Assembly (NCBI RefSeq): GCF_000959725.1 | Contig: NZ_CP009322.1 | Location: 2,666,001-2,730,000, forward strand | DNA: 64,000 nt | Direction of reading: 5' to 3' | DNA from: Burkholderia gladioli | GTDB taxonomy: Bacteria; Pseudomonadota; Gammaproteobacteria; Burkholderiales; Burkholderiaceae | Shown: in pieces, positions 43,439 to 53,333 of the stretch | Position numbering within the stretch: position 1 is the first letter of the stretch | How the letters are laid out: each line of letters begins with the position of its first letter | Translations under genes and position numbers: made by a program | The notes under the pieces: generated by a model | Told to the model about the DNA's origin: nothing | Database searches by the model: none | Seen by the model: the letters and a program-made list of their open reading frames with translations, nothing else

Positions 43439-43918
43439 TCGCACCGGGCCCGCCCGGGCCCGGCCACTGACTCCCCTCGCTCATCAATGCGGCATCGTTC
43501 GATGCCGCCCCTTTCCATTTCCGATTCAATTTCCCCAGGCAATTTCCACCGCATTTCCGGAAATGAACTTCGGCCAGCAGGAAGCGGCATTTCCAATCGC
43601 TCTCGAAAACCGGGATATTGCATCGCATCCCGATCACAACGGGGGCAATTGGAGGAAGGCTTCCCCGGCAAGCGATAGCGAAATTATTTCCATTTCCAAT
43701 TCAATCTCGGGTCAGAATTACAGCTTATCCACCGCATCGATCGAGATTTTATAAACAGCCATTTTGTTTACCTAAATTTCGAAAAAATCAGGGAATTTTC
43801 CAATTAGCCGCTAAAGCCGCTCCCGAGGCACACTCCACGTGATTCCAAAGAGCGCGAGCGTCACGCGTCGCATCGCGCCTCGACACGCACAAGAATCGAT
43901 AACACCTGGAGGCAAAGC
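43439..43918. other. Intergenic region, AT-richer, no gene seen
   Basis: 480 bp between the receptor and the mannosidase genes. A GC-rich palindrome (ccgggcccgcccgggcccgg) immediately follows the receptor stop and may help end that transcript. The rest is AT-rich with short runs of A and T. I see no convincing coding frame or RNA gene. Confidence 0.6.
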
Positions 43919-46543
43919 ATGCGCAAAACCCTGACACTCGCGGCGGCGATAGGCATCGCCCTGCTCGCCGGCTGCAACGGCGACCTCGATTCCTCACCCG
44001 CCTCGGTGGCCAGCCAGAGCCGGCCGACCAGCATCGGCGGCCCGTCCGGCGAAGCCGGCGCCACCACGCCGGCCGACAACGGCGCGCGGCAGGTCGCGCG
44101 CACCGACATCGCCGGCCTGACGAAATTCGTCAACGTCTTCATCGGCACCGGCGCGCCCGATGCCGGCGGCCTCTATCCCGGCAACCTGAATCCGGCCGCG
44201 CAGACGCCGTTCGGCATGGTCAGCTTCGGCCCCGACACGCCGGGCAGCGGGCAACCCTGGGGCAACGGCTCGGGCGGCTACTACTACCAGGACAAGACCA
44301 TCAACTTCTTCAGCCTCACGCACCTGAACGGCCCCGGCTGTCGCGGCCAGGGCGCGGTGGCGATGATCCCGGGCGGGGGCACGCTGAACTTCTCGCACAG
44401 CGACGAAAGCGCCTCGCCCGGCTACTACCGCGTCAAGACCGGCAACGGCATCGTCAACGAATTCACCGCCACCACGCGCACCGGCATGGCGCGCCTCACC
44501 TTCCCGGCCGGCACCACGCCCAAGCTGGTGGTCAACGCACGGCTCAGCAACGGCATGAAGTCCGGCGTCTCGACCTCGCTCGTCAACATCGCGGCGGACA
44601 CGCAGGCCAATACCGTCTCGGGCCAGACCGTGGTGGGCGCGTTCTGCGGCGGCACCTGGTACAAGCCCGTGTATTTCTACATGGCCTTCGACGCGCCGCT
44701 CGACGCCAGGACCACCAGCACCGCCAACGGCGTGACCACCGCCGGCTTCGCGGCGAAGCCGGGCAGCGCGACGGTGGTGCAGGTGAAGATCGGCATCTCC
44801 TCGGTCAGCGTCGCGAACGCCAAGCTGAACCTGCAGACGGAAAACCCGGGCTGGTCCTTCGACACGGTCAGGTCCGACCAGGATGCCGTCTGGAACCACC
44901 GGCTCAACACCATCCAGCTCGACCTCGCGCAAGGCGGCACGATCGATGCGCTGGGCAGCAAGGCGAGCGCGGCGCGCAACTACGTCACGCAGTTCTACAC
45001 GGCGCTCTACCACACCATGGCCGGGCCGACCGTCTACAGCGACGTGAACGGCGAATACCGCAGCATGCGCCAGGGCAATCTCAACGCGCCGGGCAACACG
45101 GCGCCGGCGCGCGACGTGGCCAACGTCGCGCAATATCCGGTGCCGGGCAACCCGAACGCCTATCGCACGCATTATTCGGGCTTCTCGCTGTGGGACACCT
45201 ATCGCTCGGAAACGCAGTTGCAGGCGCTGCTGTTCCCCGGTGAAACCAGCGACATGATGCAGTCGCTGGTGGCCGACGCGAAGCAATGCGGAGCCTTTCC
45301 GCACTGGGTGGACGGCTCGGACGACACCAAGCCGATGGAAGGCGACCACGCGCCCAACGTGATCGCGGCCGCCTATGCCTTCGGCGCGCGCGGTTTCGAT
45401 ATCGGCACGGCGCGCGGCTACATGCTGCAATCGGCCTTCGGCACCGGCGGGCCCGGCAGCGCCTTCGTCGAGGGCGCCTGCAACAACATGGCGGCGGTGG
45501 ACGACACGGTGGGCGTGAGCAGCATCGGCAGCTTCTACCAGAAGAACGGCTATGTCTCGACCAACGCGGCGGCCAGCCATCACGCGGGCTCGATGACGCT
45601 GGAGCTGACCGCCACCGACGAATCGGTCGCCAACTTCCTGGCCGCGCTGGGCCGCGCCGAGGACGCCAGCAGCGTGGCCACCCTGCATGGCCGCGCGCGC
45701 AACTGGACCCACATCTTCAACGCCAGCATCCCGCCGGGCCAGAACTACAACGGCGGCGAAACCAGGGGGCTGGTGCCGAAGGACGCCAGCGGCAACTGGG
45801 TCTACAGCGGCCTGGACAACGGCGGCTTCCACGAATCGACCGAACCCAACTACACCTGGACCATCGGCCACGACTACACGGAGCTGATCAATCGCCTGGG
45901 CGGCAAGCAGGCCGCCATCGCGCGCCTGAACACCTTGTTCGGCCTGAGCCAGAGCGACCCGTTCAACGGCCCGCTGCCGAGCGCCGCCACGCTCAACAGC
46001 GGCCAGGACGGCACCACGCTCTACATCGGCAACGAGCCCTCGCTGCAGACACCCTGGGCCTACAACTGGACCGGCAAGCCGCAGCTCACGCAGTTCGTGA
46101 TCCCGCTGGTGATGAACAAGACCTTCTTCAACACGCCCGGCGGGCTGCCCGGCAACGACGACCTCGGCGCGACCTCGGGCTTCTATCTGTGGGCGAGCCT
46201 GGGCCTCTATCCGGTGGTGCCGTCCGCGCCGGGGCTGGCGATGTCCACGCCGCAGTTCAAGGGCATGACGGTCTGGCTCGACGACGGCCGCAAGAAGCTG
46301 CGCATCGAGGCCGACGACGAGGCGCTGGTCAACAACAAGCCCTACATCAAGTCGGTGGAGCTGAACGGCAAGACCTACCAGGGCTCGTGGCTGCCGATCG
46401 CGGCGATCGCCGACGGCGGCACGCTGCGCTACACGCTGTCGTCGACGCCGACCGACTGGGCCAGCGATCCGTCGCTGGCGCCGCCCTCGGGCCCGGCCGC
46501 CGACTACACCAAGGCGGTGGCGGTGGCGCAGCCGGCGCGCTGA
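43919..46543 (+). CDS. GH92 family exo-alpha-mannosidase, predicted lipoprotein
   Basis: An 874-aa protein whose ATG at 43919 follows a strong GGAGG. The N-terminus is a lipoprotein signal ending LLAGC (lipobox Cys near residue 19). GH92 hallmarks are present: VNVFIGTG...GGLYPGNLNPAAQTPFGMV at the start of the N-terminal beta-sandwich, the SGFSLWDTYRSETQ segment, FPHWVDG, and GNDDLGATSGFYLWASLGLYPV near the C-terminus. The family removes alpha-1,2-, -1,3- or -1,4-linked mannose using Ca2+, often from yeast or plant glycans. It stands alone with no polysaccharide utilisation neighbours, suggesting scavenging at the cell surface or in the periplasm. Confidence 0.9.
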   Translation: MRKTLTLAAAIGIALLAGCNGDLDSSPASVASQSRPTSIGGPSGEAGATTPADNGARQVARTDIAGLTKFVNVFIGTGAPDAGGLYPGNLNPAAQTPFGMVSFGPDTPGSGQPWGNGSGGYYYQDKTINFFSLTHLNGPGCRGQGAVAMIPGGGTLNFSHSDESASPGYYRVKTGNGIVNEFTATTRTGMARLTFPAGTTPKLVVNARLSNGMKSGVSTSLVNIAADTQANTVSGQTVVGAFCGGTWYKPVYFYMAFDAPLDARTTSTANGVTTAGFAAKPGSATVVQVKIGISSVSVANAKLNLQTENPGWSFDTVRSDQDAVWNHRLNTIQLDLAQGGTIDALGSKASAARNYVTQFYTALYHTMAGPTVYSDVNGEYRSMRQGNLNAPGNTAPARDVANVAQYPVPGNPNAYRTHYSGFSLWDTYRSETQLQALLFPGETSDMMQSLVADAKQCGAFPHWVDGSDDTKPMEGDHAPNVIAAAYAFGARGFDIGTARGYMLQSAFGTGGPGSAFVEGACNNMAAVDDTVGVSSIGSFYQKNGYVSTNAAASHHAGSMTLELTATDESVANFLAALGRAEDASSVATLHGRARNWTHIFNASIPPGQNYNGGETRGLVPKDASGNWVYSGLDNGGFHESTEPNYTWTIGHDYTELINRLGGKQAAIARLNTLFGLSQSDPFNGPLPSAATLNSGQDGTTLYIGNEPSLQTPWAYNWTGKPQLTQFVIPLVMNKTFFNTPGGLPGNDDLGATSGFYLWASLGLYPVVPSAPGLAMSTPQFKGMTVWLDDGRKKLRIEADDEALVNNKPYIKSVELNGKTYQGSWLPIAAIADGGTLRYTLSSTPTDWASDPSLAPPSGPAADYTKAVAVAQPAR

Positions 46544-46657
46544 GCGTCGATCGCCGCCCAGACATGAAACCGCGGACATCGCCTTGCCGAGGCTGGGCAT
46601 GGAGAGAGATCGGTTGCCTGTCACGGGTGGCGCAGGCGGCGGCCCGCGAAGCACCGA

Positions 46658-47851
46658 TCACTTGCGTCGACGATACAAGACAGCCTGGTCCGACGACGAC
46701 TTGGGGCGGACCAGCACGACCGCGGCGGCGAGACCGACCGACGCCAGAGCGGCCACGGCCGAGGCGGACTCCAATCCAGCTCGCTGCGCGACGAAGCCCA
46801 GTACCGGCGCGCACAGCAGCAGGGCCGCCTGCATGCTGCCGGTCCTCACCGGGACGAGCGTGCTGGCCGCTGAGGCATGAGCATCGGCGATCATGAGGCT
46901 GCTGACCGCGGTGTAGCAGACCTGAAACACGAACAGATAGGCGCCGTAGATCAGAAGGCATGCCGCGGGATCACGCACGAGTGGCGTCGCCATCATCAGG
47001 GCCGCGGAAATGATGTCGAGCGTCACGTAGGCCCGTTGGTCATATTTTTTCAGAACCGGCATCGCGAATGAGGTGAACCATGCCCCTACCGTCACGGCAA
47101 CGGTATTCACCAGCACCACGATCGCAACGCCGTTGACACCGAGATGGAGGTAGTCGACCGCGAGCGGCGTGCGAGCCGCGTGATGATAGGCCTGCAGGGG
47201 CGCGGTGCTCAGCAGGAGAAACAACAAGGGCAGGCTCGGCGCGAGTAACCGGTATCCGTTGCTGCCCCTCCCGCCTGACGGTGGCGATTGGAATCCCTCC
47301 ACCCTGACGCCGGGCCGCCAAGTCAGAGCGAGGCAGGCGCCAGTCGCGGATGTGCAAGCCGCCAACAAGCTGATAACCGGGAAATCGATGCGATCCAAGA
47401 TCAGCCAGCCGAGCACCGCGGAAACCATCGAACCGGCCAGCCGGCTTGCCTCGGCCGCACTGATTTCCCTGCGAACCGCCCCGGGCTCGGCCACGCACTT
47501 GATATACAGCGTCGCCGCGGTGTTCGCAAGCGCCCCGAAAAAACCACGCACGCACAACAGGCTCAGCGAAAGCGAGGCATGGGAATCGAATAACGCCGCA
47601 GCGCCCCCCAAGACGCCGGCCCCCGACAATTCACAAAATACATATAGCTGTCGAAGTGCGAATCTCGACAGGATCCACCGTGAACACGGAATCGTCAGCA
47701 AGGCTGGAAGCCAGACGGTCGCGAAGGCGACCGACGCAAGCGTTGCAGACCGATACTTGATGAAAAGCGCGGGCGACAGCGCCAACAGCACGATAGCCTG
47801 GCCGAGCATGCCGACGGCCAACGCCAGATAGACATTGACGAGTCTGTTCAT
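46658..47851 (-). CDS. MFS-like exporter of the seven-gene operon
   Basis: This 397-aa integral membrane protein has roughly twelve hydrophobic segments (for example VYLALAVGMLGQAIVLLAL and LLFLLLSTAPLQ). It is the last gene of the operon, 114 bp after the ATP-grasp gene. The weak MFS signature and its position at the end of a biosynthetic operon suggest product export or self-protection. A GTG at 47893 would add 14 residues; I prefer the ATG at 47851 (MNRLVNVYL), which begins just before the first membrane segment. Confidence 0.75.
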   Translation of the reverse strand: MNRLVNVYLALAVGMLGQAIVLLALSPALFIKYRSATLASVAFATVWLPALLTIPCSRWILSRFALRQLYVFCELSGAGVLGGAAALFDSHASLSLSLLCVRGFFGALANTAATLYIKCVAEPGAVRREISAAEASRLAGSMVSAVLGWLILDRIDFPVISLLAACTSATGACLALTWRPGVRVEGFQSPPSGGRGSNGYRLLAPSLPLLFLLLSTAPLQAYHHAARTPLAVDYLHLGVNGVAIVVLVNTVAVTVGAWFTSFAMPVLKKYDQRAYVTLDIISAALMMATPLVRDPAACLLIYGAYLFVFQVCYTAVSSLMIADAHASAASTLVPVRTGSMQAALLLCAPVLGFVAQRAGLESASAVAALASVGLAAAVVLVRPKSSSDQAVLYRRRK

Positions 47852-47965
47852 TGCATTCGATGAAGGTGCGAAACGTGGCGGGAGCCGATACACCTTGTGG
47901 TGCGACCCGGCCTGTCGAATTCCGGGGCGAATCGCCTGATACGCGGCCGGCGGCGACTGTTCGCC

Positions 47966-49303
47966 TCAAGCAAGATGGCGGAGCTCGCCTTGATGCATTG
48001 CCGCCGGCGCGGACAAGTACGGGAGAGCGGATCGGGTCACGGGAGCGGCGTCCAGCGTCTCGACGCCGATCGATCCGGCGACATGGCGGGCAATTTCCAC
48101 GACGATCGTTTCCGCGCGGCGGCCATCGTCCGCCGCTGCCTGCAAACGTGCGAGCACCATTGGTGCGGTAATGGCCTGCCCCGGCACGACATAGCAATCG
48201 CAACGCGTCAGCGCGTCGCTCAGCGGGGCCGGCAACGCGGTGCTGAAATCGGGCGCCACGACGCCGCCTTCGACCGTCTTCAGCGCGAACGAACTGACGG
48301 AGCGCGCCGGGTCGATTTCCGGGACGGCAACGGGGTTGCCGAGCACCAGGTCGATCAGCATGTCGTGAATGAATTTACCGCTCAGGGAGTCGTAGAGAAA
48401 CGGCAGCATGCCGCCCATCAGGCGCGCGTTCGCCTCCACCAGGACGGGACCGGCGGGCGTGACCATCATCTCAAGATGAAAGATCCCGAGATCGAGGCCG
48501 ATGGCCTCGAGTACGCGCCGGGCATAGGCGAAGCAGGACTGTCGTTCGAGCACCGATACATCTGCGGGAAGGAAACTGCCCAATTCGATGGCTTCGTTGG
48601 CGGCCGCCTGAATCCGGCCCGAGATCATGAATTCGTAGTATTCGTCCCGCCGTCGTCCGATTTCCACGGAAACCAGCGTACCCGACAGGTAGTCCTCGAT
48701 CATGAAGCCGCGATCGATGTATCCACGCAGCGATGCCGGCAAACCCAGCCATTCGCTCCTCAGGTCGTCCGCGATCGACGCGAGATCGTCTTGCAAATCG
48801 ACGACGCGAACCAGGCTGCTGAACACGCCGCTGATCGGCTTGATGACGAACGGGCGTGGCGTGGTCGAGGCCTGCTCCAGCATCGCCTCGAGACTCCCCA
48901 CCGCCCGGCAACGCGCCGTCGCCAGGCCGGCCCGCTCCAAGGCCGCGCGTGTCTCGTTCTTGTGACGCGCGACATGCACCGCTTCGATCGGCGCGAACGG
49001 CACGCCGATCGAAGCAGCGGCAAGGGCGGCGGCCTCGATCGATCGTTCGAAGACACAGAAGATCGCCTCCACCGGATCCCGCTCATGGATGCCCTCGACG
49101 ATTCGAGCAATCTCCCTCGGATCGCGGCTGCCGCCCGTATCCGCGATCCTGTCGAGCGCGGCCAGGATGTCCCGCGCCTGCGCATCGGTGTGAAAGAAAT
49201 CATCGTCGCAGCGCAGAAAAGTGATGCGGTGACCACGTTTCAATAATCGACCGAGCAGGCGGATGCCGGCGAAGTTGGCGTCGATGACGAGGCAATGGGC
49301 CAT
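47966..49303 (-). CDS. ATP-grasp ligase
   Basis: This 445-aa protein starts MAHCLVIDANFAG at 49303, a pre-ATP-grasp fold. The ATP-grasp core includes PFVIKPISGVFSSLV (adenine/phosphate-contacting Lys), MIEDYLSGTLVSVEI and FHLEMMVTPAGPVLVEANARLMGG (Mg2+-binding Glu and Asn). This pattern belongs to the carboxylate-amine ligases that join amino acids through acyl-phosphates, as in dipeptide, tabtoxin-type and other small-metabolite pathways. In this operon it most plausibly makes the final amide bond. The substrate is unknown. Confidence 0.85.
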   Translation of the reverse strand: MAHCLVIDANFAGIRLLGRLLKRGHRITFLRCDDDFFHTDAQARDILAALDRIADTGGSRDPREIARIVEGIHERDPVEAIFCVFERSIEAAALAAASIGVPFAPIEAVHVARHKNETRAALERAGLATARCRAVGSLEAMLEQASTTPRPFVIKPISGVFSSLVRVVDLQDDLASIADDLRSEWLGLPASLRGYIDRGFMIEDYLSGTLVSVEIGRRRDEYYEFMISGRIQAAANEAIELGSFLPADVSVLERQSCFAYARRVLEAIGLDLGIFHLEMMVTPAGPVLVEANARLMGGMLPFLYDSLSGKFIHDMLIDLVLGNPVAVPEIDPARSVSSFALKTVEGGVVAPDFSTALPAPLSDALTRCDCYVVPGQAITAPMVLARLQAAADDGRRAETIVVEIARHVAGSIGVETLDAAPVTRSALPYLSAPAAMHQGELRHLA

Positions 49304-49392
49304 TTTCTTCGAGATCTCCGGGTTGAGCGAGGCGAGCGTATGGCACGAACACGGCCAGCCGCCGAGCTTGCATATTCGTTGAGAACACCGAA

Positions 49393-50157
49393 CTACTGGA
49401 ACGTCGCGCCGCCGCCCGCCTCGACGGTCAATTCGCGTATTCTCACCCGCGGGTTCGACGAAACGAGCCAGGCAATCAGAGACGATATGTCCTGCGGCTG
49501 CAGCAAGTCTTCCGGCTTTTTTTCGCACCCGCCCGCCGTCGCCATCGGCGTGTTGATCCAGCCGGGGCAAATGGACGTCACGCGCACGCCCGAATCGAGA
49601 TACTTGGCGTAGACCGCATCGAAAAATCGGATCGCCGCCGCTTTCGACGCGCCATAGATGCCTTTGTCCGAGAAGCCCACCAGGCCGGCTCGCGAGGCAA
49701 TATTGATGATGTAGCCTCGGTTCGCGTTTTCCATCATGGCGATGATGCCGCGCGCCAACTGGATCGGCGCCAATGCGTTCAATGCCATCGCCTCGTCCAG
49801 TTCCGCATCGGTGAAGCGATCGGTCCTGGTACTGGTCATACCCGCGGCGGAGATGAAGACCTCCGGCACCCCCAGGGTCGCGATTCGAGCCAGCAGGCCT
49901 CGAATCGCCTCCCGGTCCTTCAGGTCGGCCGCCAGCGCGATGCAGGGCATGGCGCGCGGCAGCGCCTCGATCTCGCCGACAAGCGCGGCAAGCCTGTCCG
50001 GGTCGCGGCCCACCACGATCGTCGCGTAACCGATATCGGCAAGCGCCTTGGCACAGCAGCGCCCCACCCCGCCGCTTGCGCCGGTGATCAATGCCAGGCG
50101 CGGCGGACATGCCGGCGCTGGCGACAATTCATTCGTCGCTGGTGTGAAGAACGGCAT
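49393..50157 (-). CDS. Short-chain dehydrogenase/reductase
   Basis: This 254-aa classical SDR has TGASGGVG (cofactor loop), NALAP, NIASRAG and YGASK (catalytic Tyr-x-x-x-Lys). The start at 50157 ([11 protein letters not shown]) is supported by a GGAGG about 7 nt upstream. It lies 29 bp inside the end of the DapD-like gene, so the two are translationally coupled. The substrate is unknown; probably an alcohol/ketone step in the operon's pathway. Confidence 0.88.
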   Translation of the reverse strand: MPFFTPATNELSPAPACPPRLALITGASGGVGRCCAKALADIGYATIVVGRDPDRLAALVGEIEALPRAMPCIALAADLKDREAIRGLLARIATLGVPEVFISAAGMTSTRTDRFTDAELDEAMALNALAPIQLARGIIAMMENANRGYIINIASRAGLVGFSDKGIYGASKAAAIRFFDAVYAKYLDSGVRVTSICPGWINTPMATAGGCEKKPEDLLQPQDISSLIAWLVSSNPRVRIRELTVEAGGGATFQ

Positions 50158-51040
50158 TGATCCCTCCCCAGCCGCCCTTGCCGGTCGGGAGCACCTCGAC
50201 CACGCCGGTCTGGCTATTGCGCCTGAACAGCAAGCCATCGCGGCCAGACAGGTTGCGCGCGTAGTCGACGGTGCCATCCGGGAGCCGCACCTTCGTGCCG
50301 GCCGTGACGTACAGTCCGGCTTCCACGATGCAGTTGTCGCCCAGGGAGATGCCGATACCGGCGTTCGCGCCCAGCAGCGAGCCGCGGCCGATGGCATTGG
50401 TTCGCTTCCCGCCGCCGGAAAGGGTGCCCATGATCGACGAGCCCGCGCCCACATCGCTGCCCTCGCCGACCGTCACGCCCGGCGTCACCCGTCCCTCGAT
50501 CATCGATTTGCCGAGCGTACCGGCATTGAAATTGATGAACCCTTCGTGCATCACGGTGGTGCCCTCGGCCAGATGTGCGCCGAGGCGAACGCGATCGGCG
50601 TCGCCGATGCGCACCCCCGCCGGGATGACGTAGTCCACCATGCGAGGGAACTTGTCCACCGACAACACGATCAGGTGATGGTATTCGGCCGCCACCAGGC
50701 TGCGCAGCTTAGCGACCCACTGCGGGAACACCGGCCCCGACGTGGTCCATGCCACGATGGGTAGCTTTTCGAAGAGACCGTCGAGCCGCATGCTGTTGGG
50801 CTTCATCACACCGGCCGACAGCAGATGCAAACGCAGATAGGCATCCTCGGTGCTCCGAATCGCGTCGTTCACGACATCGACCTCGATCTCGAACGACTCG
50901 TTTCGAACCAGCCCGTATTTCTGCGCCAGACATCCACGACGCGCGTCTTCGTCATCAGGGTAGTCGGCATCGACGGTCTTGCCGCTCGCAACATCGACAT
51001 ATCGCTGGCCGCGCCTTTTGACGATTGCCTCACTGCTCAT
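50129..51040 (-). CDS. DapD-type (tetrahydrodipicolinate succinylase-like) N-acyltransferase
   Basis: This 303-aa protein has an unusually well-conserved left-handed beta-helix region: [39 protein letters not shown] and [21 protein letters not shown]. This is the longer DapD class known from Actinobacteria and Pseudomonas, not the roughly 275-aa E. coli-type enzyme that Burkholderia normally use for lysine. It therefore looks like a pathway-dedicated acyltransferase, as TabB is in tabtoxin biosynthesis. The ATG overlaps the stop of the upstream PhyH gene (ATGA). Likely reaction: acylation of an amino group on a lysine/diaminopimelate-like intermediate (inference). Confidence 0.88.
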   Translation of the reverse strand: MSSEAIVKRRGQRYVDVASGKTVDADYPDDEDARRGCLAQKYGLVRNESFEIEVDVVNDAIRSTEDAYLRLHLLSAGVMKPNSMRLDGLFEKLPIVAWTTSGPVFPQWVAKLRSLVAAEYHHLIVLSVDKFPRMVDYVIPAGVRIGDADRVRLGAHLAEGTTVMHEGFINFNAGTLGKSMIEGRVTPGVTVGEGSDVGAGSSIMGTLSGGGKRTNAIGRGSLLGANAGIGISLGDNCIVEAGLYVTAGTKVRLPDGTVDYARNLSGRDGLLFRRNSQTGVVEVLPTGKGGWGGINAVLHTSDE

Positions 51041-52023
51041 GCTGTTTTCTCCGCTGGTTCAGGTACGTTGATGACCGTCGCGCCGGTCAAATCGAAACGC
51101 TCGCCTTCGCTGAGCCCTTGCGTCATCCGCTCCACCAGACGCGCGTCGTCGCCACCGGCCTTGGAGGCGTTGGTTGCAGCGAATCGCGCATCCGCCTCGA
51201 TGAAGCGCAATACAAATGCCCGGCGGGTCGCCATCACCCCCGGCAGCAATGCATTGCTGCGGTGGAACACATTTTTGTCGAAGAGGATGGCATCGCCAGG
51301 CGCGAGCGAGAAGGATACGCCTTCGCTGTCGAACAGGTTTTTCGCGAATCCCGAGATATAGATGGAATCGCTGAACAAATGCGGGAACTTGCTCTGTATG
51401 TACGGAAAGAGCTTCTTGAATTTCTTTTGCTCGTCATTCCGGTACTTGGGGCCGAGCAGCGTTTTGTACAAGGCGGGAATCTTGTAGCGCCCCTCGACCA
51501 GCGAGCGGGTGACGGTAGCCTGGAGATTGAAGAACTCGCTGCCGGAAAACGACGACGTGGACAGCAGCGTCAGTCCGCCATCCTGGACGTCAGGATCGAT
51601 CGGATCCAGGGTGATCCAGATGGAGAAGGCTCGATCCTTCGGAAAGATATATTTGAAACTGGTGATGTCGAGATGCCAGTCGAAGCCCCCCAGTTCCGCA
51701 TCCGTCTCGAAGATGACCCCGTCGGTAAACACGCTGTCGCGATACCCGAGCGATCCGATCAGGGCGGCGAAGGTGCGCTGGCCGAGGAAGCCGTGGATGG
51801 CGGGGTCGTCGATAGCAGTATTGTAGGTGTTCTTCTTGATCGTATCGAAAGTGGTGCCGTTTGCCGTTCCCGCTATCACGCGCTTCAGGTGCTCGATCAT
51901 CTCGTTTGAAATCAGGTTCCTGATCGCACAGAACCCATGCTGCCTGAAAAAGACGGCATCGGCTTCAGGGGCGCAATCATGGGATTCGACTCGATCCCCG
52001 AGATAGGCATTTTCCAGTGACAT
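51037..52023 (-). CDS. PhyH-like Fe(II)/2-oxoglutarate-dependent oxygenase
   Basis: This 328-aa protein has the facial triad His117-x-Asp119 (WHLD) and His254 (VFHRS), with Arg267/268 as the 2-oxoglutarate anchor candidates. The spacing and the [15 protein letters not shown] strand fit the phytanoyl-CoA dioxygenase superfamily, which hydroxylates, desaturates or halogenates small molecules. It is richer in Lys/Asn and visibly less GC-rich than its neighbours. It sits 24 bp after the octopine-dehydrogenase-like gene and overlaps the DapD-like gene by 4 bp. Confidence 0.87.
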   Translation of the reverse strand: MSLENAYLGDRVESHDCAPEADAVFFRQHGFCAIRNLISNEMIEHLKRVIAGTANGTTFDTIKKNTYNTAIDDPAIHGFLGQRTFAALIGSLGYRDSVFTDGVIFETDAELGGFDWHLDITSFKYIFPKDRAFSIWITLDPIDPDVQDGGLTLLSTSSFSGSEFFNLQATVTRSLVEGRYKIPALYKTLLGPKYRNDEQKKFKKLFPYIQSKFPHLFSDSIYISGFAKNLFDSEGVSFSLAPGDAILFDKNVFHRSNALLPGVMATRRAFVLRFIEADARFAATNASKAGGDDARLVERMTQGLSEGERFDLTGATVINVPEPAEKTA

Positions 52024-52047
52024 GCGTGCCTCCAGTTGAATATACGC

Positions 52048-53214
52048 TCAGGCCGTCAACAGTTCGACAAGCTCGCGTTTGGAGAAGTCGAGCCTGTCGA
52101 GCTGGTGTCTGTAGCCGCTGAAGGACTCGATGTCCAGGTTCAAGGCCCGTACTTTCCGGACGATGTCCGCCGCATGTCTGCGCGTCGCCGGCAAGTCGAT
52201 ATCGGCTTTGCTCGCCAGCCATTCGATCGTGAGCAGCGCCGGGATATCTTCCTGCAACACGCGCCCCTCCTTGAGATCGACGATCGATTCCGCCGACCGG
52301 GAACGATAGATCGACTTGGTGTCCTGCATCGTTTCGAGGAAACTTTGCCGTGCCTTCAGGCCATATTGCTCCTCGAGCATCGAGGTGAACAGCCGGGTCC
52401 TGGCGCCATACTGGCCCGCCAATGCCACCCTCTCCTGGTCGAGTTCGCCCAACCTTTGGGCGTTGCCGGCGTGCACGCCCTCGCCGTAATGCAGGTACTG
52501 CAGCCCCTGTTCGGTCTTCTCCAGGTTGCGATCGTCCAGCGCGACGCCTAGATGAATGATGTACCCCAATGGATCGAACTGCAGATCGAGCGCGCGAACC
52601 ACGTCGAAGCGGTGCCAATCCGCTCCGACCGTCGGCCCGGTGAACGCTCGTCTGAGCAGCGCCAGCGCCTCCTCGGAACGGTTGCCCGCCAGGGCGACGT
52701 TGGTTTTTTTCTTTCTCTTGAATTCGATCTTGTCCAGGATGTAACGCGTCCCGTAGAAACTATCCTCGACCAGCACCATCGAGGCGTGGCGCAGATTCCG
52801 GTCCGACCGATGGCGTGACAGCAGCGAAATCAGCCCGCCTTGCCCGCCCCGCACGAACACGAGATTGAGGGGCAGGCCGCCGGCGTTGCGACCCAGCCAT
52901 TCGAACACCTGTTCTCGCAGCGGTAGGATGTCGGGCACCGTCACGATCACCAATGCGGCGCCATCCAGCAGCGCGGCGGCGTGGTCGTCGATCGCATGAA
53001 CCTGCTCGGCGGGAAAATCGCTGGACTCCCGCTCGCCGGATATGATGTTTTCAAGGCGAATCCGGTGTGCGTCGTTCCGGTGGAAAAACGGATGATTGCT
53101 TCCACGCAGCAACACGAGGTGCGGGGTGAACTGCGTTTCGGCGCGGCGCCGATGGAGATCCACGGCCAGAGTCAACCCCACATGCCCGCCGCCAACGATA
53201 ACGATCTTGTCCAT
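52048..53214 (-). CDS. Octopine/opine dehydrogenase-like NAD(P)-dependent enzyme
   Basis: This 388-aa protein starts MDKIVIVGGGHVGLTLAVDL, a GxGxxG Rossmann fold. It is followed by the layout of the NAD/NADP octopine/nopaline dehydrogenase family: an ALVIVTVPDILPLREQVF strand, an FVRGGQGG loop and an all-helical C-terminal half. Members condense an amino acid with an alpha-keto acid and reduce the imine to a secondary amine. The longer upstream frame lacks a good ribosome site and would add non-conserved sequence. A role in forming an N-(carboxyalkyl) amino acid fits the operon but is inference. Confidence 0.75.
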   Translation of the reverse strand: MDKIVIVGGGHVGLTLAVDLHRRRAETQFTPHLVLLRGSNHPFFHRNDAHRIRLENIISGERESSDFPAEQVHAIDDHAAALLDGAALVIVTVPDILPLREQVFEWLGRNAGGLPLNLVFVRGGQGGLISLLSRHRSDRNLRHASMVLVEDSFYGTRYILDKIEFKRKKKTNVALAGNRSEEALALLRRAFTGPTVGADWHRFDVVRALDLQFDPLGYIIHLGVALDDRNLEKTEQGLQYLHYGEGVHAGNAQRLGELDQERVALAGQYGARTRLFTSMLEEQYGLKARQSFLETMQDTKSIYRSRSAESIVDLKEGRVLQEDIPALLTIEWLASKADIDLPATRRHAADIVRKVRALNLDIESFSGYRHQLDRLDFSKRELVELLTA

Positions 53215-53333
53215 GCTGATTGCCGTCCTTGCTCTGCAGTTGAAAAACGGATGAGAAAAGGAAGTCGCGCCATGCCCCTGGATCCCGGCCCCGCGTCGTG
53301 GGTCGGCCGCGAGAGGCCGCCACGGACGCCCCG

